A DNA stretch of 64,000 bases from Barnesiella sp. (GCA_014800945.1 JAAVFD010000014.1:1-64000); one strand, 5' to 3'. Shown: positions 34,189 to 44,090, counted from the stretch's first letter. Numbers and translations: made by a program. The notes: generated by a model not told the origin, from the letters alone.

Positions 34189-35826
34189 TTATTTTTTTCG
34201 GAAGTGCTTGATCGCGGTTTCTAAAGCGTTTTCAGCTTTAGTCGGTATATGAGGAATTACACCATGTATGTCATGCTCATCTGAGTTCATGAACCAGAAG
34301 CGTTTATAGGAAATTGTGGTGACAATACCGGACACAGGCATAGTCCAATACATCATGTCTCCGAATGAAACGGTCATACCTCCGGTTTCCTCGCCGACTA
34401 TCATACCGCAATCTGCCTCTTTGAATGCGTTGGCAAAAGATGATGCTGAGCTGAAAGTGTGATTGCTGGTCAAAAGGATGGTTTCTCCATCAAAGTGTCC
34501 TTTATCATTAGGCAGTGGCTGGATGTAAGAGGATTCAGGGACTTCATAGAAAAGCATTCCCGGATCTCCTTCACCAAATCTTTCTATAGCGGCAGGAGAA
34601 ACTTTAGCGAGTATGCCTGCCGTTTGGTAAAATGGCTTTTTTGCTAATCTTCTAAGGAGTACATCTCCTACACGAGAGTCTCCTCCTCCGTTATGGCGAA
34701 CATCAATAATTAGTTTTCTGATGTTATGACTTGTGAGTTCCTTAAACATGGAATCGCAGAATGCTGTCATTTTTGACGGATTAATGCACTTATTAAATTC
34801 CATAATTGCAATCTCTTTCTGAGTATCTATCCTAAACAGATATGGCTGGAGCTCAAATTTCGGTGCAGCCTTTGGCGAGCGGCTGATCATCTCCTTGTGG
34901 GTTGAAGCCGGAACAGATACTTTTTTTACTTTATCGCTCCCGGGTTCGGTATATTCAATCAGGTACTCAGCTTTCCCTCCGTATAACATTTCAAAAAGTG
35001 CAGCAAATTGTTTGTCAAGACGGCTAACCCGATAAAACTCGCGTTCCCCGCTCATGTAGGGCAACATGGCAGTGATCATGCTGTCAGCTGACAATGAGTT
35101 AATTGATAGGATTTTTGAGTTTGCCGGTATGATAGAATCAATGCAGGTTTCTGCGACCAAGCTCCTATCCGCCATTACTCCCATATAAATGGGTAATCTT
35201 TTCAGTGAGTCTGTAAATAAGTCATTATATGGGAATCGAGTCATCGTGTGACCGTCGCCAATCAGTGTGACAACAGGTGCAACCCTATTATAAAGCTCTA
35301 TTGTGGTGAGCGAGTCAGGCAGATTTCCAAGAGTTTCATTAAACGCACTCATGATTTTTTTGTGACCTGCAACTGAAAAAATATCAGGATGTATTTCCAG
35401 CAGAGCATAGATAAGAGAATTGATATCGAATTTAGCCTGTTCCTTTGTTAGGATACCATTATTTACGGTTAATAGATGTTTTGGGGGATTGGTATAAATA
35501 TTAGTTGGCTTCCGGATTATTCTCGTATGTGCTGTGTCTCCACTGTTTGTGACAATAGCTATATCGGTTGTATCCCAAGGCTTGCCTGTTCTTATTGTAA
35601 GAGAATCATTATCTGAACATAGCATTATTTCTCCACCGGTTGTAAATAAAGAATCACACTTTACTTCAGGGCTTACATACCATTTAGTTTGTTTTACTCC
35701 ATCATGGAGGACTGATATTTCCTTACTTTCAGTTCTAAGGACGGGAATAGTGGTGTTTTGTGCTTTTATTGTTTGGGAAAAGCAAAATGCAGCCAAAGAA
35801 GCTAAAATAATAGTTTTTGTGCTCAT
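34189..35826 (-). CDS. Exported S41-family serine peptidase
   Basis: A 545-aa protein with a signal peptide ending near IKAQ. The C-terminal half is the tail-specific-protease fold: KLIIDVRHNGGGDSRVGD, then TILLTSNHTFSSASSFANAFK, which contains the nucleophilic Ser, and GEETGGMTVSFGD. The N-terminal half (LIYALLEIHPDIFSVAGHKK, GDGHTMTRFP) matches the helical region common in Bacteroidales S41 proteins; a PDZ domain is not obvious. Substrate unknown. It has its own -7 element and an unusual G9 run further upstream. Confidence 0.85.
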   Translation of the reverse strand: MSTKTIILASLAAFCFSQTIKAQNTTIPVLRTESKEISVLHDGVKQTKWYVSPEVKCDSLFTTGGEIMLCSDNDSLTIRTGKPWDTTDIAIVTNSGDTAHTRIIRKPTNIYTNPPKHLLTVNNGILTKEQAKFDINSLIYALLEIHPDIFSVAGHKKIMSAFNETLGNLPDSLTTIELYNRVAPVVTLIGDGHTMTRFPYNDLFTDSLKRLPIYMGVMADRSLVAETCIDSIIPANSKILSINSLSADSMITAMLPYMSGEREFYRVSRLDKQFAALFEMLYGGKAEYLIEYTEPGSDKVKKVSVPASTHKEMISRSPKAAPKFELQPYLFRIDTQKEIAIMEFNKCINPSKMTAFCDSMFKELTSHNIRKLIIDVRHNGGGDSRVGDVLLRRLAKKPFYQTAGILAKVSPAAIERFGEGDPGMLFYEVPESSYIQPLPNDKGHFDGETILLTSNHTFSSASSFANAFKEADCGMIVGEETGGMTVSFGDMMYWTMPVSGIVTTISYKRFWFMNSDEHDIHGVIPHIPTKAENALETAIKHFRKK

Positions 35827-35855
35827 TATATGAATATTTTATATGTATGACAGTA

Positions 35856-35863
35856 CAAATTTA
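35856..35863 (-). promoter_or_regulatory. -7 element of the S41 peptidase gene
   Basis: TAAATTTG on the minus strand matches the consensus 30 nt upstream of the ATG; no clear -33 partner. Confidence 0.5.
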
Positions 35864-36059
35864 CGCAAAGTGAATTATTAAAATCAGAGGAAATAATCAA
35901 ATGTTCTTATTTTTTTCTGGGGGGGGGTAATATACTGGTATGTAGATTGTTATGTAGGGTTAAAAATGTATAAAGAAGAATTGTTTTATAATTACTATAC
36001 CCATAAACTATAAGTGGTATGCTTTATATAATTGCGTTACATTCCGACAGCAAAAGAAA

Positions 36060-36086
36060 ACGCAGACTATCATAAATAGTCTGCGT
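36060..36086 (-). terminator. Histidine phosphatase terminator
   Basis: ACGCAGACTAT and ATAGTCTGCGT form a perfect 11-bp stem with a 5-nt loop; TTTTCTTTTG follows on the minus strand. Confidence 0.8.
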
Positions 36087-36178
36087 CATAAAAAGTTATT
36101 TGAAAAAAGTCAAATAGAGGGATTTATTCCAATACAATTCGAGCTAATCTTTTGCTATATGCGGGCGCGAGAATTGAA

Positions 36179-37456
36179 TTAGTCCGGGACGCGCTCGAGT
36201 TTTTTGAGGTAGTAATTGCGTAAGTCAGACCATTTGTAATAAGGTGCGGTGGCTGTTTCAACCGGCAGTTTTACTTCACGCTCGTTAAGCAGAACCTTTA
36301 CAAGCACATCTTCAGGTGCAGTAGAGCCGTCCGGACGGTAGTAGATAATCTGTATGTTTGACGCCATCGGGAAAATCTCATAGTTTTTCCATTTGTCGGC
36401 TACTTCTTCAAGATCATTAATCTCGTCTCCATAATGGTCAAGTTCCATAAGCACGGCAAGGGGAAGAACGCAAACTTCGTGCCCGAAACGGAGGTTAGCT
36501 CCGGGGCGGGTTGAGGCAATGGCTGTGTCAGATGAAATAATCATGTTGCGGAGGAGTCGGCGCTGAGAGAATGGGCCGAGGTTGTCGGTGAGCTTGCTGT
36601 TACCCATGCTCACAAACCATCCGGCATTGTCGTTAATCCAAGACTGCCTGAGGTCTTCATCGGTGAAGAGATCGTAAAAGGCCGGCATTCCGTAGTGGCT
36701 CTGTGCGTTTTCGCTCAGCTTAGTAAGGTACCAGAACAGACTTTCGGTATTAATAGAGTCTTTGGCGAACTGTGGGTCATTTACGAGAATGTTGATGTAG
36801 TCATTGCTCGGCTTATGATTTTTACGGAATTCCTTCAACTCTTTATTCGCGAGTTTAGCTGCGTTTTTCGCAACAGTATCGGCATCGGTGAAATTCATAT
36901 AGTACATATCCGCGCGAGATGCGTCAGACGTGATATTGAGTTTCGGGTTAGCAGCGAGCAGCTCCTGAAGCTCATTGTCCATAGAAAGGATGCATCGGAT
37001 AACGACTGTTGAGCGGGCGTCAACATGGCTACCGTCAGCAAACACTTCCGGGAAATTGGCAATCATGCGTTTCGCGATGCCGCGGTGCTGAGCGGCTCCG
37101 AGTGGTGTGAGCTCTCCGTCGCGTCCACTGCTTTGCACTTCTATTTCCTTAAGCTGTGCCAGAACTTCCGCTCCACGAGAGGTTAGCTTGCCGTTGCGTT
37201 CGGCAACCGCAAGCATGGCAACCGGTGTTTTGTACATTCCGGCTCCGATGTGCCATCTGGAACCGTGGCGACCATAGTGCTCAATATGAAAGGGTTTGTA
37301 GCCGTTTGGAGCGGGAGTAAGCTTAGGTGCAGGTGCGTAAGTGTAGGGATAAGCATAATAATTGCTTGCCCATTGCATAACCTGTTCGTTGGGCTCAACA
37401 GCAACCGATGTGAGAGCTGCAGTTGCAGCGAACGCTAATAGTGATAATTTTTTCAT
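36179..37456 (-). CDS. Histidine acid phosphatase (clade 2, MINPP/phytase-like)
   Basis: A 425-aa exported enzyme with a signal peptide (LLAFAATAALTSVAVE). The catalytic RHGxRxH motif is in EHYGRHGSRWHIG, and the proton-donor region FGHEVCVLPL lies in the C-terminal half. The size and TSRGAEVLAQLKEIE, LTPLGAAQHRGIAKRM pattern fit Bacteroidales multiple-inositol-polyphosphate phosphatase-type enzymes, which release phosphate from phytate. Substrate is inferred. It follows guaA on the same strand after a hairpin. Confidence 0.85.
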   Translation of the reverse strand: MKKLSLLAFAATAALTSVAVEPNEQVMQWASNYYAYPYTYAPAPKLTPAPNGYKPFHIEHYGRHGSRWHIGAGMYKTPVAMLAVAERNGKLTSRGAEVLAQLKEIEVQSSGRDGELTPLGAAQHRGIAKRMIANFPEVFADGSHVDARSTVVIRCILSMDNELQELLAANPKLNITSDASRADMYYMNFTDADTVAKNAAKLANKELKEFRKNHKPSNDYINILVNDPQFAKDSINTESLFWYLTKLSENAQSHYGMPAFYDLFTDEDLRQSWINDNAGWFVSMGNSKLTDNLGPFSQRRLLRNMIISSDTAIASTRPGANLRFGHEVCVLPLAVLMELDHYGDEINDLEEVADKWKNYEIFPMASNIQIIYYRPDGSTAPEDVLVKVLLNEREVKLPVETATAPYYKWSDLRNYYLKKLERVPD

Positions 37457-37490
37457 GATTTATTGGATGGTTTATTAATCTATGATAAAA

Positions 37491-37527
37491 CAACCACTCA
37501 GCTTAAAAAAAACGGGCTAAGTGGTTG
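37491..37527 (-). terminator. guaA terminator
   Basis: CAACCACT-x-AGC pairs with GCT-x-AGTGGTTG across an A-rich loop. It lies between guaA and the phosphatase gene and may allow partial read-through. Confidence 0.65.
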
Positions 37528-37556
37528 GTATAGTAATATTTATAAATGATGCCGGC

Positions 37557-39080
37557 TCATTCCCACTCGATTGTTGCCGGTGGTTTTGAAGATATATCGT
37601 AGGTTACGCGGTTCACTCCACGTACTTTGTTGATAATCTTGTTTGAGACCTCGGCGAGGAATTCGTAGGGGAGGTGTGCCCAATCGGCAGTCATGGCATC
37701 TGTGCTTGTAACAGCTCGCAGCGCAACAGCTCTTTCATAGGTGCGTTCGTCGCCCATTACTCCGACGCTCTGCACCGGCAGAAGAATAACTCCCGCCTGC
37801 CAAACCTTGTCGTATAGACCCCAGTCTCTTAGTCCCTGAATAAATATGTCGTCAGCATTCTGGAGAATGCTCACTTTTTCCGGAGTAATGTCGCCGAGAA
37901 TTCTCACAGCGAGTCCGGGGCCGGGGAATGGGTGACGAGTGATAAGGTGCTCAGGCATACCGAGTTCACGACCAACCGCTCTCACTTCATCCTTGAATAG
38001 CAGGCGCAGCGGCTCGCATAGTTTGAGATTCATTTTTTCCGGGAGACCGCCTACATTGTGGTGACTCTTGATTGTTGTTCCGGTGATTGACAGCGATTCG
38101 ATGCAGTCGGGATAGATAGTGCCTTGTCCGAGCCATTTGACATCCTTGAGCTTGTGTGCCTCGCGGTCAAATACATCAATGAATCCTTTGCCAATAATTT
38201 TTCTTTTCTTCTCGGGATCGGTTACACCTTCAAGTTCCTTGAAGAATTCTGCTGATGCGTCAACTCCGATAACATTAAGTCCGAGACATTCATAGTCTTT
38301 CAGAACATTAGCAAACTCGTTTTTACGCAACATTCCGTGGTCAACGAATATGCAGGTGAGATTGCTGCCGATAGCTTTGTTGAGCAGCACAGCTGCCACT
38401 GAAGAGTCAACGCCACCGCTTAGTCCGAGAACCACTTTGTCATCGCCAAGCTGCTCCTTGAGCTCACGAACAGTAGATTCTATGAATGAAGCCGCGCTCC
38501 AGTCCTGCTTGGCTCCACAAATATCTTTGATGAAATTTTCAAGTATTCTTGTGCCGCATTCGGTGTGATACACTTCGGGATGGAACTGTACTCCCCAAAT
38601 ATTTTCATTTTCAACGCGATATGCTGCCACCGGGACATGGTCGGTAGATGCAATAATCTTGAAATTATCAGGCAGCGATGTGATGGTGTCGCCGTGGCTC
38701 ATCCACACCTGAGCTCCCTGCTCAATGCCTGAAAGTAGCGGGTCTGAGCTGTTGATGTACTCAAGGTGTGCTCTGCCGTACTCTCTGCTGTCGGCGCTTT
38801 CAACAGTGCCTCCGTTTGTGTAAGCGAGGAACTGTGCTCCATAACAGATTCCCAGAATGGGATATTTGCCTCTTATTTCCGTAAGGTCGGTTTTGAAGGC
38901 TTTTGCGTCATACACCGAGAATGGTGAGCCGGAAAGAATCACTCCGATAACAGACGGGTCATTGTGGGGAAACTTGTTGTAGGGTACTATCTCGCAGTAC
39001 ATATTTAGCTCTCTCAGTCTGCGTCCTATCAGCTGAGTAGTCTGAGAGCCGAAGTCAAGAATGATAATTTTTTCTTGCAT
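37557..39080 (-). CDS. guaA: GMP synthase (glutamine-hydrolysing)
   Basis: This 507-aa cytoplasmic enzyme converts XMP to GMP. The N-terminal class I amidotransferase has GICYGAQF (nucleophilic Cys) and [13 protein letters not shown] (His, Glu). The ATP-pyrophosphatase domain has [16 protein letters not shown]. The dimerisation domain ends in the invariant KPPATIEWE. Full length, own promoter, no close functional partner. Confidence 0.98.
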   Translation of the reverse strand: MQEKIIILDFGSQTTQLIGRRLRELNMYCEIVPYNKFPHNDPSVIGVILSGSPFSVYDAKAFKTDLTEIRGKYPILGICYGAQFLAYTNGGTVESADSREYGRAHLEYINSSDPLLSGIEQGAQVWMSHGDTITSLPDNFKIIASTDHVPVAAYRVENENIWGVQFHPEVYHTECGTRILENFIKDICGAKQDWSAASFIESTVRELKEQLGDDKVVLGLSGGVDSSVAAVLLNKAIGSNLTCIFVDHGMLRKNEFANVLKDYECLGLNVIGVDASAEFFKELEGVTDPEKKRKIIGKGFIDVFDREAHKLKDVKWLGQGTIYPDCIESLSITGTTIKSHHNVGGLPEKMNLKLCEPLRLLFKDEVRAVGRELGMPEHLITRHPFPGPGLAVRILGDITPEKVSILQNADDIFIQGLRDWGLYDKVWQAGVILLPVQSVGVMGDERTYERAVALRAVTSTDAMTADWAHLPYEFLAEVSNKIINKVRGVNRVTYDISSKPPATIEWE

Positions 39081-39127
39081 GTGGGTGTGATTGGTGGTTA
39101 TGCCGTCAATGGCTGTTATTTTACTTG

Positions 39128-39159
39128 CAAAGATAACGTTTTATCCGGTTAAACGCAAA
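39128..39159 (-). promoter_or_regulatory. Promoter of guaA
   Basis: TTTG, a 20-nt spacer and TATCTTTG on the minus strand give a full consensus match, about 48 nt upstream of the guaA start. Confidence 0.7.
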
Positions 39160-39170
39160 ATAGCGAGCAA

Positions 39171-39881
39171 CTATCGAAGGATGGGGTAGTTAAAAGCCCT
39201 AAGTTTAGCACGCAGCAATGCTTCTTTTCCGGAACAATAGCTATTGCACAGACGGTGGAATGCTGAGGAATGATTCATCTCGGTAAGATGAGCGAGTTCA
39301 TGAAACACGATGTAGTCTCTAAGTTCCTGTGGCATAAACACAAGTGTGCTGCTGAGAGTAATCACTTTCTGTGAATTGCAGGTGCCGAGTGTGCGCACTC
39401 CTTTGCCAATTTTCCATGCTGCGGGACTATTGCCAACAGACTTTGCGAGTTCCTTAGCCCTTGGCAGAAGAAGAGTCGGGGCGAACCGAAAAGCCGCGTT
39501 GGTAAGAGCTTTGCTGATAGCAATAGTGGCTGTTTGAGATTTAAGGTCAATATTCTCACCGATTTGAATTTTAGTGACCGGGAGCGCCGGGCTAATAATG
39601 ATTGAATCCGGGCGGAAATTTTGCCTGACAATAGCAAAAGTTATGTCCTCAGAGCTGATAACCTGATTTTCTGAATAGCTAAAGATTGTTTTGCGGTCAA
39701 TCAATTTCTGTGTTATTGAGTCAATAGCCTGTTCCAGTCGCACCTTAGAAACACTTGAAGGGGCGGTAATGTGAGCTTTTCCGAGTTTCCAGCGACCGCT
39801 GATTCTTGTAGCTCTCGGATTCAGGGTCACAATTACCTCTCCGAGGGATTGGTGATATATAATAAAGGTGTTATTCGTCAT
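39171..39881 (-). CDS. YgjP-like (DUF45/M48-related) metallopeptidase
   Basis: A protein of about 236 aa. The start giving MTNNTFIIYH overlaps the nadK stop as ATGA, a typical coupled start; the ORF-track start is six codons longer. The zinc motif HELAH is in YIVFHELAHLTEMNHSSAFH, with the downstream Asn-His-Ser-Ala-Phe-His part that is usual for YgjP. LGTCNSQKVITLSSTL matches the strand before it. Its cellular substrate is not known. Confidence 0.85.
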   Translation of the reverse strand: MTNNTFIIYHQSLGEVIVTLNPRATRISGRWKLGKAHITAPSSVSKVRLEQAIDSITQKLIDRKTIFSYSENQVISSEDITFAIVRQNFRPDSIIISPALPVTKIQIGENIDLKSQTATIAISKALTNAAFRFAPTLLLPRAKELAKSVGNSPAAWKIGKGVRTLGTCNSQKVITLSSTLVFMPQELRDYIVFHELAHLTEMNHSSAFHRLCNSYCSGKEALLRAKLRAFNYPILR

Positions 39882-40756
39882 TGCGAGTTTACTCCCCAAA
39901 GAAGCTTGCTGCGCAGAGTGTCGGCAAATGAGTGATGATTACGCAGAACCACATAAGTTACAAACGGTGCTTTAGCCAGCTTGAGCCTTGTGCCGGCAGG
40001 TAGCGGCTGGGCAACTCCGTCAAGGCTAAGGGTGAATGTGTTGGATCTGGAGTGAGGCTGAAGCTCAATAACAGTGTCATCTCCTACAACAAGGGGGCGC
40101 ATATTCAGTGAATGAGGGGCTATTGGCGAAATAACCCAGTTGGCTGACCGTGGCGCCAGGATAGGACCTCCTACCGACAGATTGTAGGCAGTGCTCCCTG
40201 TAGGGGTGGAAATAATCAGTCCGTCACCCAGATAAGTGGCAAGGTGAAATCCATCAACAAATGTATCTACGGAAATCATCGAGCCGGTGTCCTGTCTTAT
40301 AATCGCAGCTTCGTTTAAGGCGAAAGACCTCGGCTGAAGCGGGTATGTATCGCAGCTGACGCTAAGCATCGAGCGCTGCTCAATCACATAGTTACCGGTG
40401 GCGATGTCATTTATAATTTTGTGGAAATCACTCAGCGGTGCAGCCGAAAGGTATCCGAGATACCCTGAATTGATACCCATTATAGGTATTTGCTTGGAGC
40501 CGATTCTGTTAGCTGTGTGAAGAAATGTGCCGTCGCCTCCGATGCTCAAGGCAAGATCCGCTTCAAACTCGTAGCCATCTATGGTTCTGACCTGCCCGAG
40601 TACTCCCGGAATTATCTCAGCGAGATAATCACTGTAATCACGATCAATGGCAACGCTTATATCACTTCGGTTCAGTAGCTCGGAGAAAAAACTTTGCAGC
40701 TCGCTTGCATGAGTCCCCTGATATCTGTTTCCGAAAACAATAATCTCCTTTTTCAT
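39878..40756 (-). CDS. nadK: NAD kinase
   Basis: This 292-aa cytoplasmic enzyme phosphorylates NAD+ to NADP+. The diacylglycerol-kinase-like GGDGTFLHT motif, the GINSGYLGYLS segment, ALNEAAI and the GDGLIISTPTGSTAYNLSVGGP substrate loop are all present. It lies 17 nt after the ACT-like gene and overlaps the peptidase gene. Confidence 0.97.
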   Translation of the reverse strand: MKKEIIVFGNRYQGTHASELQSFFSELLNRSDISVAIDRDYSDYLAEIIPGVLGQVRTIDGYEFEADLALSIGGDGTFLHTANRIGSKQIPIMGINSGYLGYLSAAPLSDFHKIINDIATGNYVIEQRSMLSVSCDTYPLQPRSFALNEAAIIRQDTGSMISVDTFVDGFHLATYLGDGLIISTPTGSTAYNLSVGGPILAPRSANWVISPIAPHSLNMRPLVVGDDTVIELQPHSRSNTFTLSLDGVAQPLPAGTRLKLAKAPFVTYVVLRNHHSFADTLRSKLLWGVNSQ

Positions 40757-40773
40757 TACAGCACGCTTGTAGA

Positions 40774-41154
40774 TTAAACGTTCAGATGAGCCATCAGCTC
40801 AGCTATTCTTGAGGCTGTTACTTCATTGTCTGCATCGTTTTCCAAGCTCTCTGAGGCGATATGATGAACCTCATAGCCATATCTCTCAAGAGAGTGGGCA
40901 ACAGCAGTGACATTGCGGTGGCTCACTCTTAAATCCACTATAACCTCGCCGAGAGGGGTAATTTCTGATGTGACATTCATATTCAAAATATGAGCGTCCA
41001 CATCTTCAACCGCTCTGGCTATGCGTGAGGCGGAAAAATCACTGCGGAAACAGCGCACGCTCAGCTCTCCGCTCTCCTCACAGTGAGGAAAAAGCCGCGA
41101 GGGGTGATGTCGTGTGTCAACATTCAAATGGTTGAAATCATTAGTTTTCCGCAT
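40774..41154 (-). CDS. ACT-like protein, CBS domains missing
   Basis: A protein of about 126 aa; the ATG giving MRKTNDFNH is used, eight codons inside the ORF-track start. The core VRCFRSDFSASRIARAVEDVDAHILNMNV followed by VIVDLRVSHRNVTAVAHSLERYGYEV resembles the C-terminal ACT-like domain of the longer CBS-domain proteins encoded upstream of nadK in many Bacteroidota. The N-terminal CBS pair is absent, so this seems a lineage-specific short form. It probably binds a small ligand. Identification is from recalled family pattern and synteny. Confidence 0.5.
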   Translation of the reverse strand: MRKTNDFNHLNVDTRHHPSRLFPHCEESGELSVRCFRSDFSASRIARAVEDVDAHILNMNVTSEITPLGEVIVDLRVSHRNVTAVAHSLERYGYEVHHIASESLENDADNEVTASRIAELMAHLNV

Positions 41155-41181
41155 ATAAGTGCTATCTTTTGAAGTCAAATT

Positions 41182-41211
41182 TTTGTTATTCGATTATTGT
41201 GACTAAATTTG
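41182..41211 (+). promoter_or_regulatory. Promoter of the pdxJ-exbB-exbD-tonB operon
   Basis: TTTG, an 18-nt spacer and TAAATTTG. The leader of about 90 nt to pdxJ includes an AGGAAAA/TTTTCCT hairpin. Confidence 0.6.
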
Positions 41212-41307
41212 TAGTCGCATTTCAAGGTGCAAAGATAAGGAAAATTTAAGATTTTTCCTATGTATATCAAACAACCATTACATAGAAACTGTTTTGAACT
41301 GCGGTAA

Positions 41308-42027
41308 ATGACGAATTTAAGCGTAAATATAAATAAGGTTGCAACCCTTAGAAACGCACGCGGAGAGAATAATCCGGATGTATGCAAATTTGCTGTTGAT
41401 TGCGAAAGATTCGGCGCAAACGGCATAACAGTGCATCCACGCCCGGATGAAAGGCACATCCGCCGCAGTGACGTCTTTGCCCTTCGCCCTCTCGTAAAAA
41501 CCGAGTTCAATATCGAGGGATATCCTACCGAAGAGTTTATAGAGCTGGTGCTTGCTGTAAAGCCGGCTCAGGTGACATTGGTGCCGGACGCTCCCGATTC
41601 GATAACCTCCAATGCAGGATGGGATGTGGCTTCCAATATTGAGTTTCTTTCAACGATAGTGGAGAAGCTGCATGAAGCAGGCATCCGCGCGTCGATATTT
41701 GTGGGTACAGACATTGAAAATATTCGGATGGCAGCTAAAACCGGTGCAGACAGAGTGGAACTTTTCACCAAGCCGTATGCGGATAATTATGCCGTTTCTC
41801 CGGAAAAAGCCGTAGCCCCTTTTGTAGAGGCGAGTATCGCTGCTCATAAATGTGGTCTCGGTGTCAATGCCGGTCATGATCTGAGCCTTGAAAATCTTGA
41901 GTTTTTCCATGCCAATATGCCGTATCTTGATGAGGTGTCCATCGGTCACGCCCTGATTTCGGACGCGCTTTATCTGGGCATTGAAAATACAATCAGAGCT
42001 TATAAAAAATGTCTTTGCAAAAAATAA
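41308..42027 (+). CDS. pdxJ: Pyridoxine 5'-phosphate synthase
   Basis: This 239-aa TIM-barrel enzyme forms pyridoxine phosphate from deoxyxylulose phosphate and aminoacetone phosphate. Signature segments: [16 protein letters not shown] at the N-terminus, [38 protein letters not shown] and [14 protein letters not shown] (phosphate and active-site His). It diverges from the nadK cluster and leads into exbB 29 nt later. Confidence 0.97.
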   Translation: MTNLSVNINKVATLRNARGENNPDVCKFAVDCERFGANGITVHPRPDERHIRRSDVFALRPLVKTEFNIEGYPTEEFIELVLAVKPAQVTLVPDAPDSITSNAGWDVASNIEFLSTIVEKLHEAGIRASIFVGTDIENIRMAAKTGADRVELFTKPYADNYAVSPEKAVAPFVEASIAAHKCGLGVNAGHDLSLENLEFFHANMPYLDEVSIGHALISDALYLGIENTIRAYKKCLCKK

Positions 42028-42056
42028 TAAATGATTTAAAATAACAAATTATCACT

Positions 42057-42845
42057 ATGAGTGCCCCTGCAACTATATTAGCCCAAGTAGCCGCTTCAGT
42101 GTCGGATTCACTGACGAATATTATGTCCGATTCAATAGACGCGGTAAACACCATGACATCTTTAGGTATTCAAGTTGCCGATTCATCGGGTAATTTGGAC
42201 AATTTGGACAATCCGGCAATAAAAGACCTGTCTGTTTGGGAGCTATGCATGGAAGGCGGGTGGGTTATGATTCCACTTGCGCTGCTGGCTATAGTCGCTA
42301 TATATATATTCTTTGAAAGATCAATAATGATCAAACGTGCTGCCTATGAAGATACCACATTCATGCAGAGAATTAAAGACTATATTCATGAAGGTGAAAT
42401 TGAAAGTGCCAGAAACCTGTGTTTCAAAACAGATACGCCTTACGCAAGGCTGATTGATAAAGGTATCAGCCGTATAGGGCGACAGATGAATGATGTGTTG
42501 GTTGCCATTGAAAACACCGGAAATATTGAAGTAGCAAATCTGGGCAAAGGATTGACCTGGCTGGCAACTACCGCAGCCGGTGCTCCGATGATTGGTTTCC
42601 TCGGCACGGTTATGGGAATGGTAAAGGCGTTTTACAATCTGGCAAGTGCCGGTTCCAATGCTAATATAGATGTTCTTGCAGGAGGTATTTATGAAGCGCT
42701 TGTAACCACTGTTGCAGGATTGATGGTAGGCATTCTGGCTTTGTTTGCCTATAACTATCTTGTATCAAAAATTAATGGTGTGATGAACAATATGGAGGCT
42801 AAAACCATGGAGTTCATGGATCTTCTTAACGAACCGGCTAAATAA
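42057..42845 (+). CDS. exbB: MotA/TolQ/ExbB proton-channel protein
   Basis: A 262-aa inner-membrane protein. It has a leader-like N-terminus, a first membrane helix (GGWVMIPLALLAIVAIYIFFE), and the two conserved helices with LTWLATTAAGAPMIGFLGTVMGMVKAF and EALVTTVAGLMVGILALFAYNYL. With ExbD it conducts protons to energise a TonB-type protein. Followed 12 nt later by exbD. Confidence 0.95.
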   Translation: MSAPATILAQVAASVSDSLTNIMSDSIDAVNTMTSLGIQVADSSGNLDNLDNPAIKDLSVWELCMEGGWVMIPLALLAIVAIYIFFERSIMIKRAAYEDTTFMQRIKDYIHEGEIESARNLCFKTDTPYARLIDKGISRIGRQMNDVLVAIENTGNIEVANLGKGLTWLATTAAGAPMIGFLGTVMGMVKAFYNLASAGSNANIDVLAGGIYEALVTTVAGLMVGILALFAYNYLVSKINGVMNNMEAKTMEFMDLLNEPAK

Positions 42846-42857
42846 AAGATTCAAGCT

Positions 42858-43292
42858 ATGGCACTGAAACGTCAGTTTGACATGACATCCATGTTTTCAA
42901 TGGCATCTATGACCGATGTTATTTTCTTGTTGCTCATATTTTTTATGGTGACATCAACGGTCGTATTCCCTTCGGCTCTTGAGATTAATCTGCCTCAGAG
43001 TTCGGAGCGCACTGCATTAAAGCCGAAAACAAGAATATATATTGATAAGGATGCTACTGTGTATGCATCGTTTGATGGTGGCGAGCCGCAACCGATGAAT
43101 GATGAAAATCAGCTGTTGAGTTTCCTACAGCTTGTTCAGCAGGAGGATCCGCAACTTGTTATTGCAGTGTATGCCGATGAAGAAGTAAGATACAAACAAC
43201 TTGTTTCTATACTTGATCTCGGTGCGAGAAATGGCTTGAAAATGGTGCTTGCTACCAAATCGGCTCCTGCCTCAGCTAAACCTGAAGAATAA
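42858..43292 (+). CDS. exbD: ExbD/TolR biopolymer transport protein
   Basis: A 144-aa protein with one N-terminal membrane helix carrying the proton-conducting Asp (MASMTDVIFLLLIFFMVTSTVVFP) and a periplasmic domain starting LEINLPQSSE. The family proline and the C-terminal VRYKQLVSILDLGARNGLKMV are present. Three bases separate it from the TonB gene. Confidence 0.95.
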   Translation: MALKRQFDMTSMFSMASMTDVIFLLLIFFMVTSTVVFPSALEINLPQSSERTALKPKTRIYIDKDATVYASFDGGEPQPMNDENQLLSFLQLVQQEDPQLVIAVYADEEVRYKQLVSILDLGARNGLKMVLATKSAPASAKPEE

Positions 43293-43295
43293 TAT

Positions 43296-44090
43296 ATGGG
43301 CTACGAAAGAAGAGCAAAGTTAATTTCCTTATTTGTTACCGTGACTATTTCAGCTGCGGTGATAATACTTCTGCTTTATCTTTATCTATCACCATCGTCA
43401 AACAACCTGAAGACGGAGTGGCTTGCGGAAGATACTGCTGAGCTGTTGTTTGATGGTGAGTATGTCAAATACGGAGATTATTATTTGCCCAATGCTGATG
43501 ACCAGGCTCCTTCGCCCAACACAAATATTGAGGAAGCAAAGCCCGCTGAAGATTTGGATGATGCCGGTGAAGTAGCTCCTGAGCCGGATCAGATGGTATC
43601 AAATACCGTAGAGTCCCCTATGACGGTAGAACCGAAACAAGAAGCTGATAAAACCGGCTCCACAAAAGAAGATCAGGAAAATAAGGAGAGAGAGAGAAAA
43701 CAGAAAGAATCTGCTGATAAAATTAACAAAAGAGTCAATTTCGGTAATTCTTCGTCTGATAAAGAGCAGGCTCACGGACAAAGTGGTTCTCCAAATGGAA
43801 ACTCTTCAACAGGCTCGGTGTTTGGATTGCCGGGTGCGAGTCTTGCCGGACGAACTTTGGCGTCATGGTCGTTCCCGAAATCTCAAGCAATAGGTTCGAT
43901 AACCATAAGAATAAAAGTGAACCGGCTCGGAAATGTGGTGTCTGCTGAATATTTGAAAGGATCCGGCTCGGTAGCTTCAGTTCAGGCGACTCGCGAAAGT
44001 TGTATTCAAGCGGCAAAGAAGTCAACTTTCTCACCGGATTCCAGTGCTCCAGTCGAGCAGTTCGGCACTATCACTTACACATTTGAGTAA
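43296..44090 (+). CDS. tonB: TonB-like energy transducer
   Basis: A 264-aa protein with one N-terminal membrane helix (LISLFVTVTISAAVIILLLYLYL), a long acidic and then Lys/Glu-rich linker (residues about 60-160, with an EDQENKERERKQKESADK segment), and a C-terminal TonB fold (SITIRIKVNRLGNVVSAEYLKGSG through AAKKSTFSPDSSAP). It carries energy from ExbBD to outer-membrane receptors. The last gene of the operon; no hairpin terminator is visible after it, only a T-rich stretch. Confidence 0.88.
   Translation: MGYERRAKLISLFVTVTISAAVIILLLYLYLSPSSNNLKTEWLAEDTAELLFDGEYVKYGDYYLPNADDQAPSPNTNIEEAKPAEDLDDAGEVAPEPDQMVSNTVESPMTVEPKQEADKTGSTKEDQENKERERKQKESADKINKRVNFGNSSSDKEQAHGQSGSPNGNSSTGSVFGLPGASLAGRTLASWSFPKSQAIGSITIRIKVNRLGNVVSAEYLKGSGSVASVQATRESCIQAAKKSTFSPDSSAPVEQFGTITYTFE

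Larger units (their letters stand above)
35827..36178. other. Intergenic region with a G9 homopolymer
   Basis: No gene is supported. It holds the S41 promoter element near its left end, a run of nine G at 35919-35927, AT-rich filler, and at the right a strong hairpin that ends the histidine phosphatase transcript. Confidence 0.5.
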
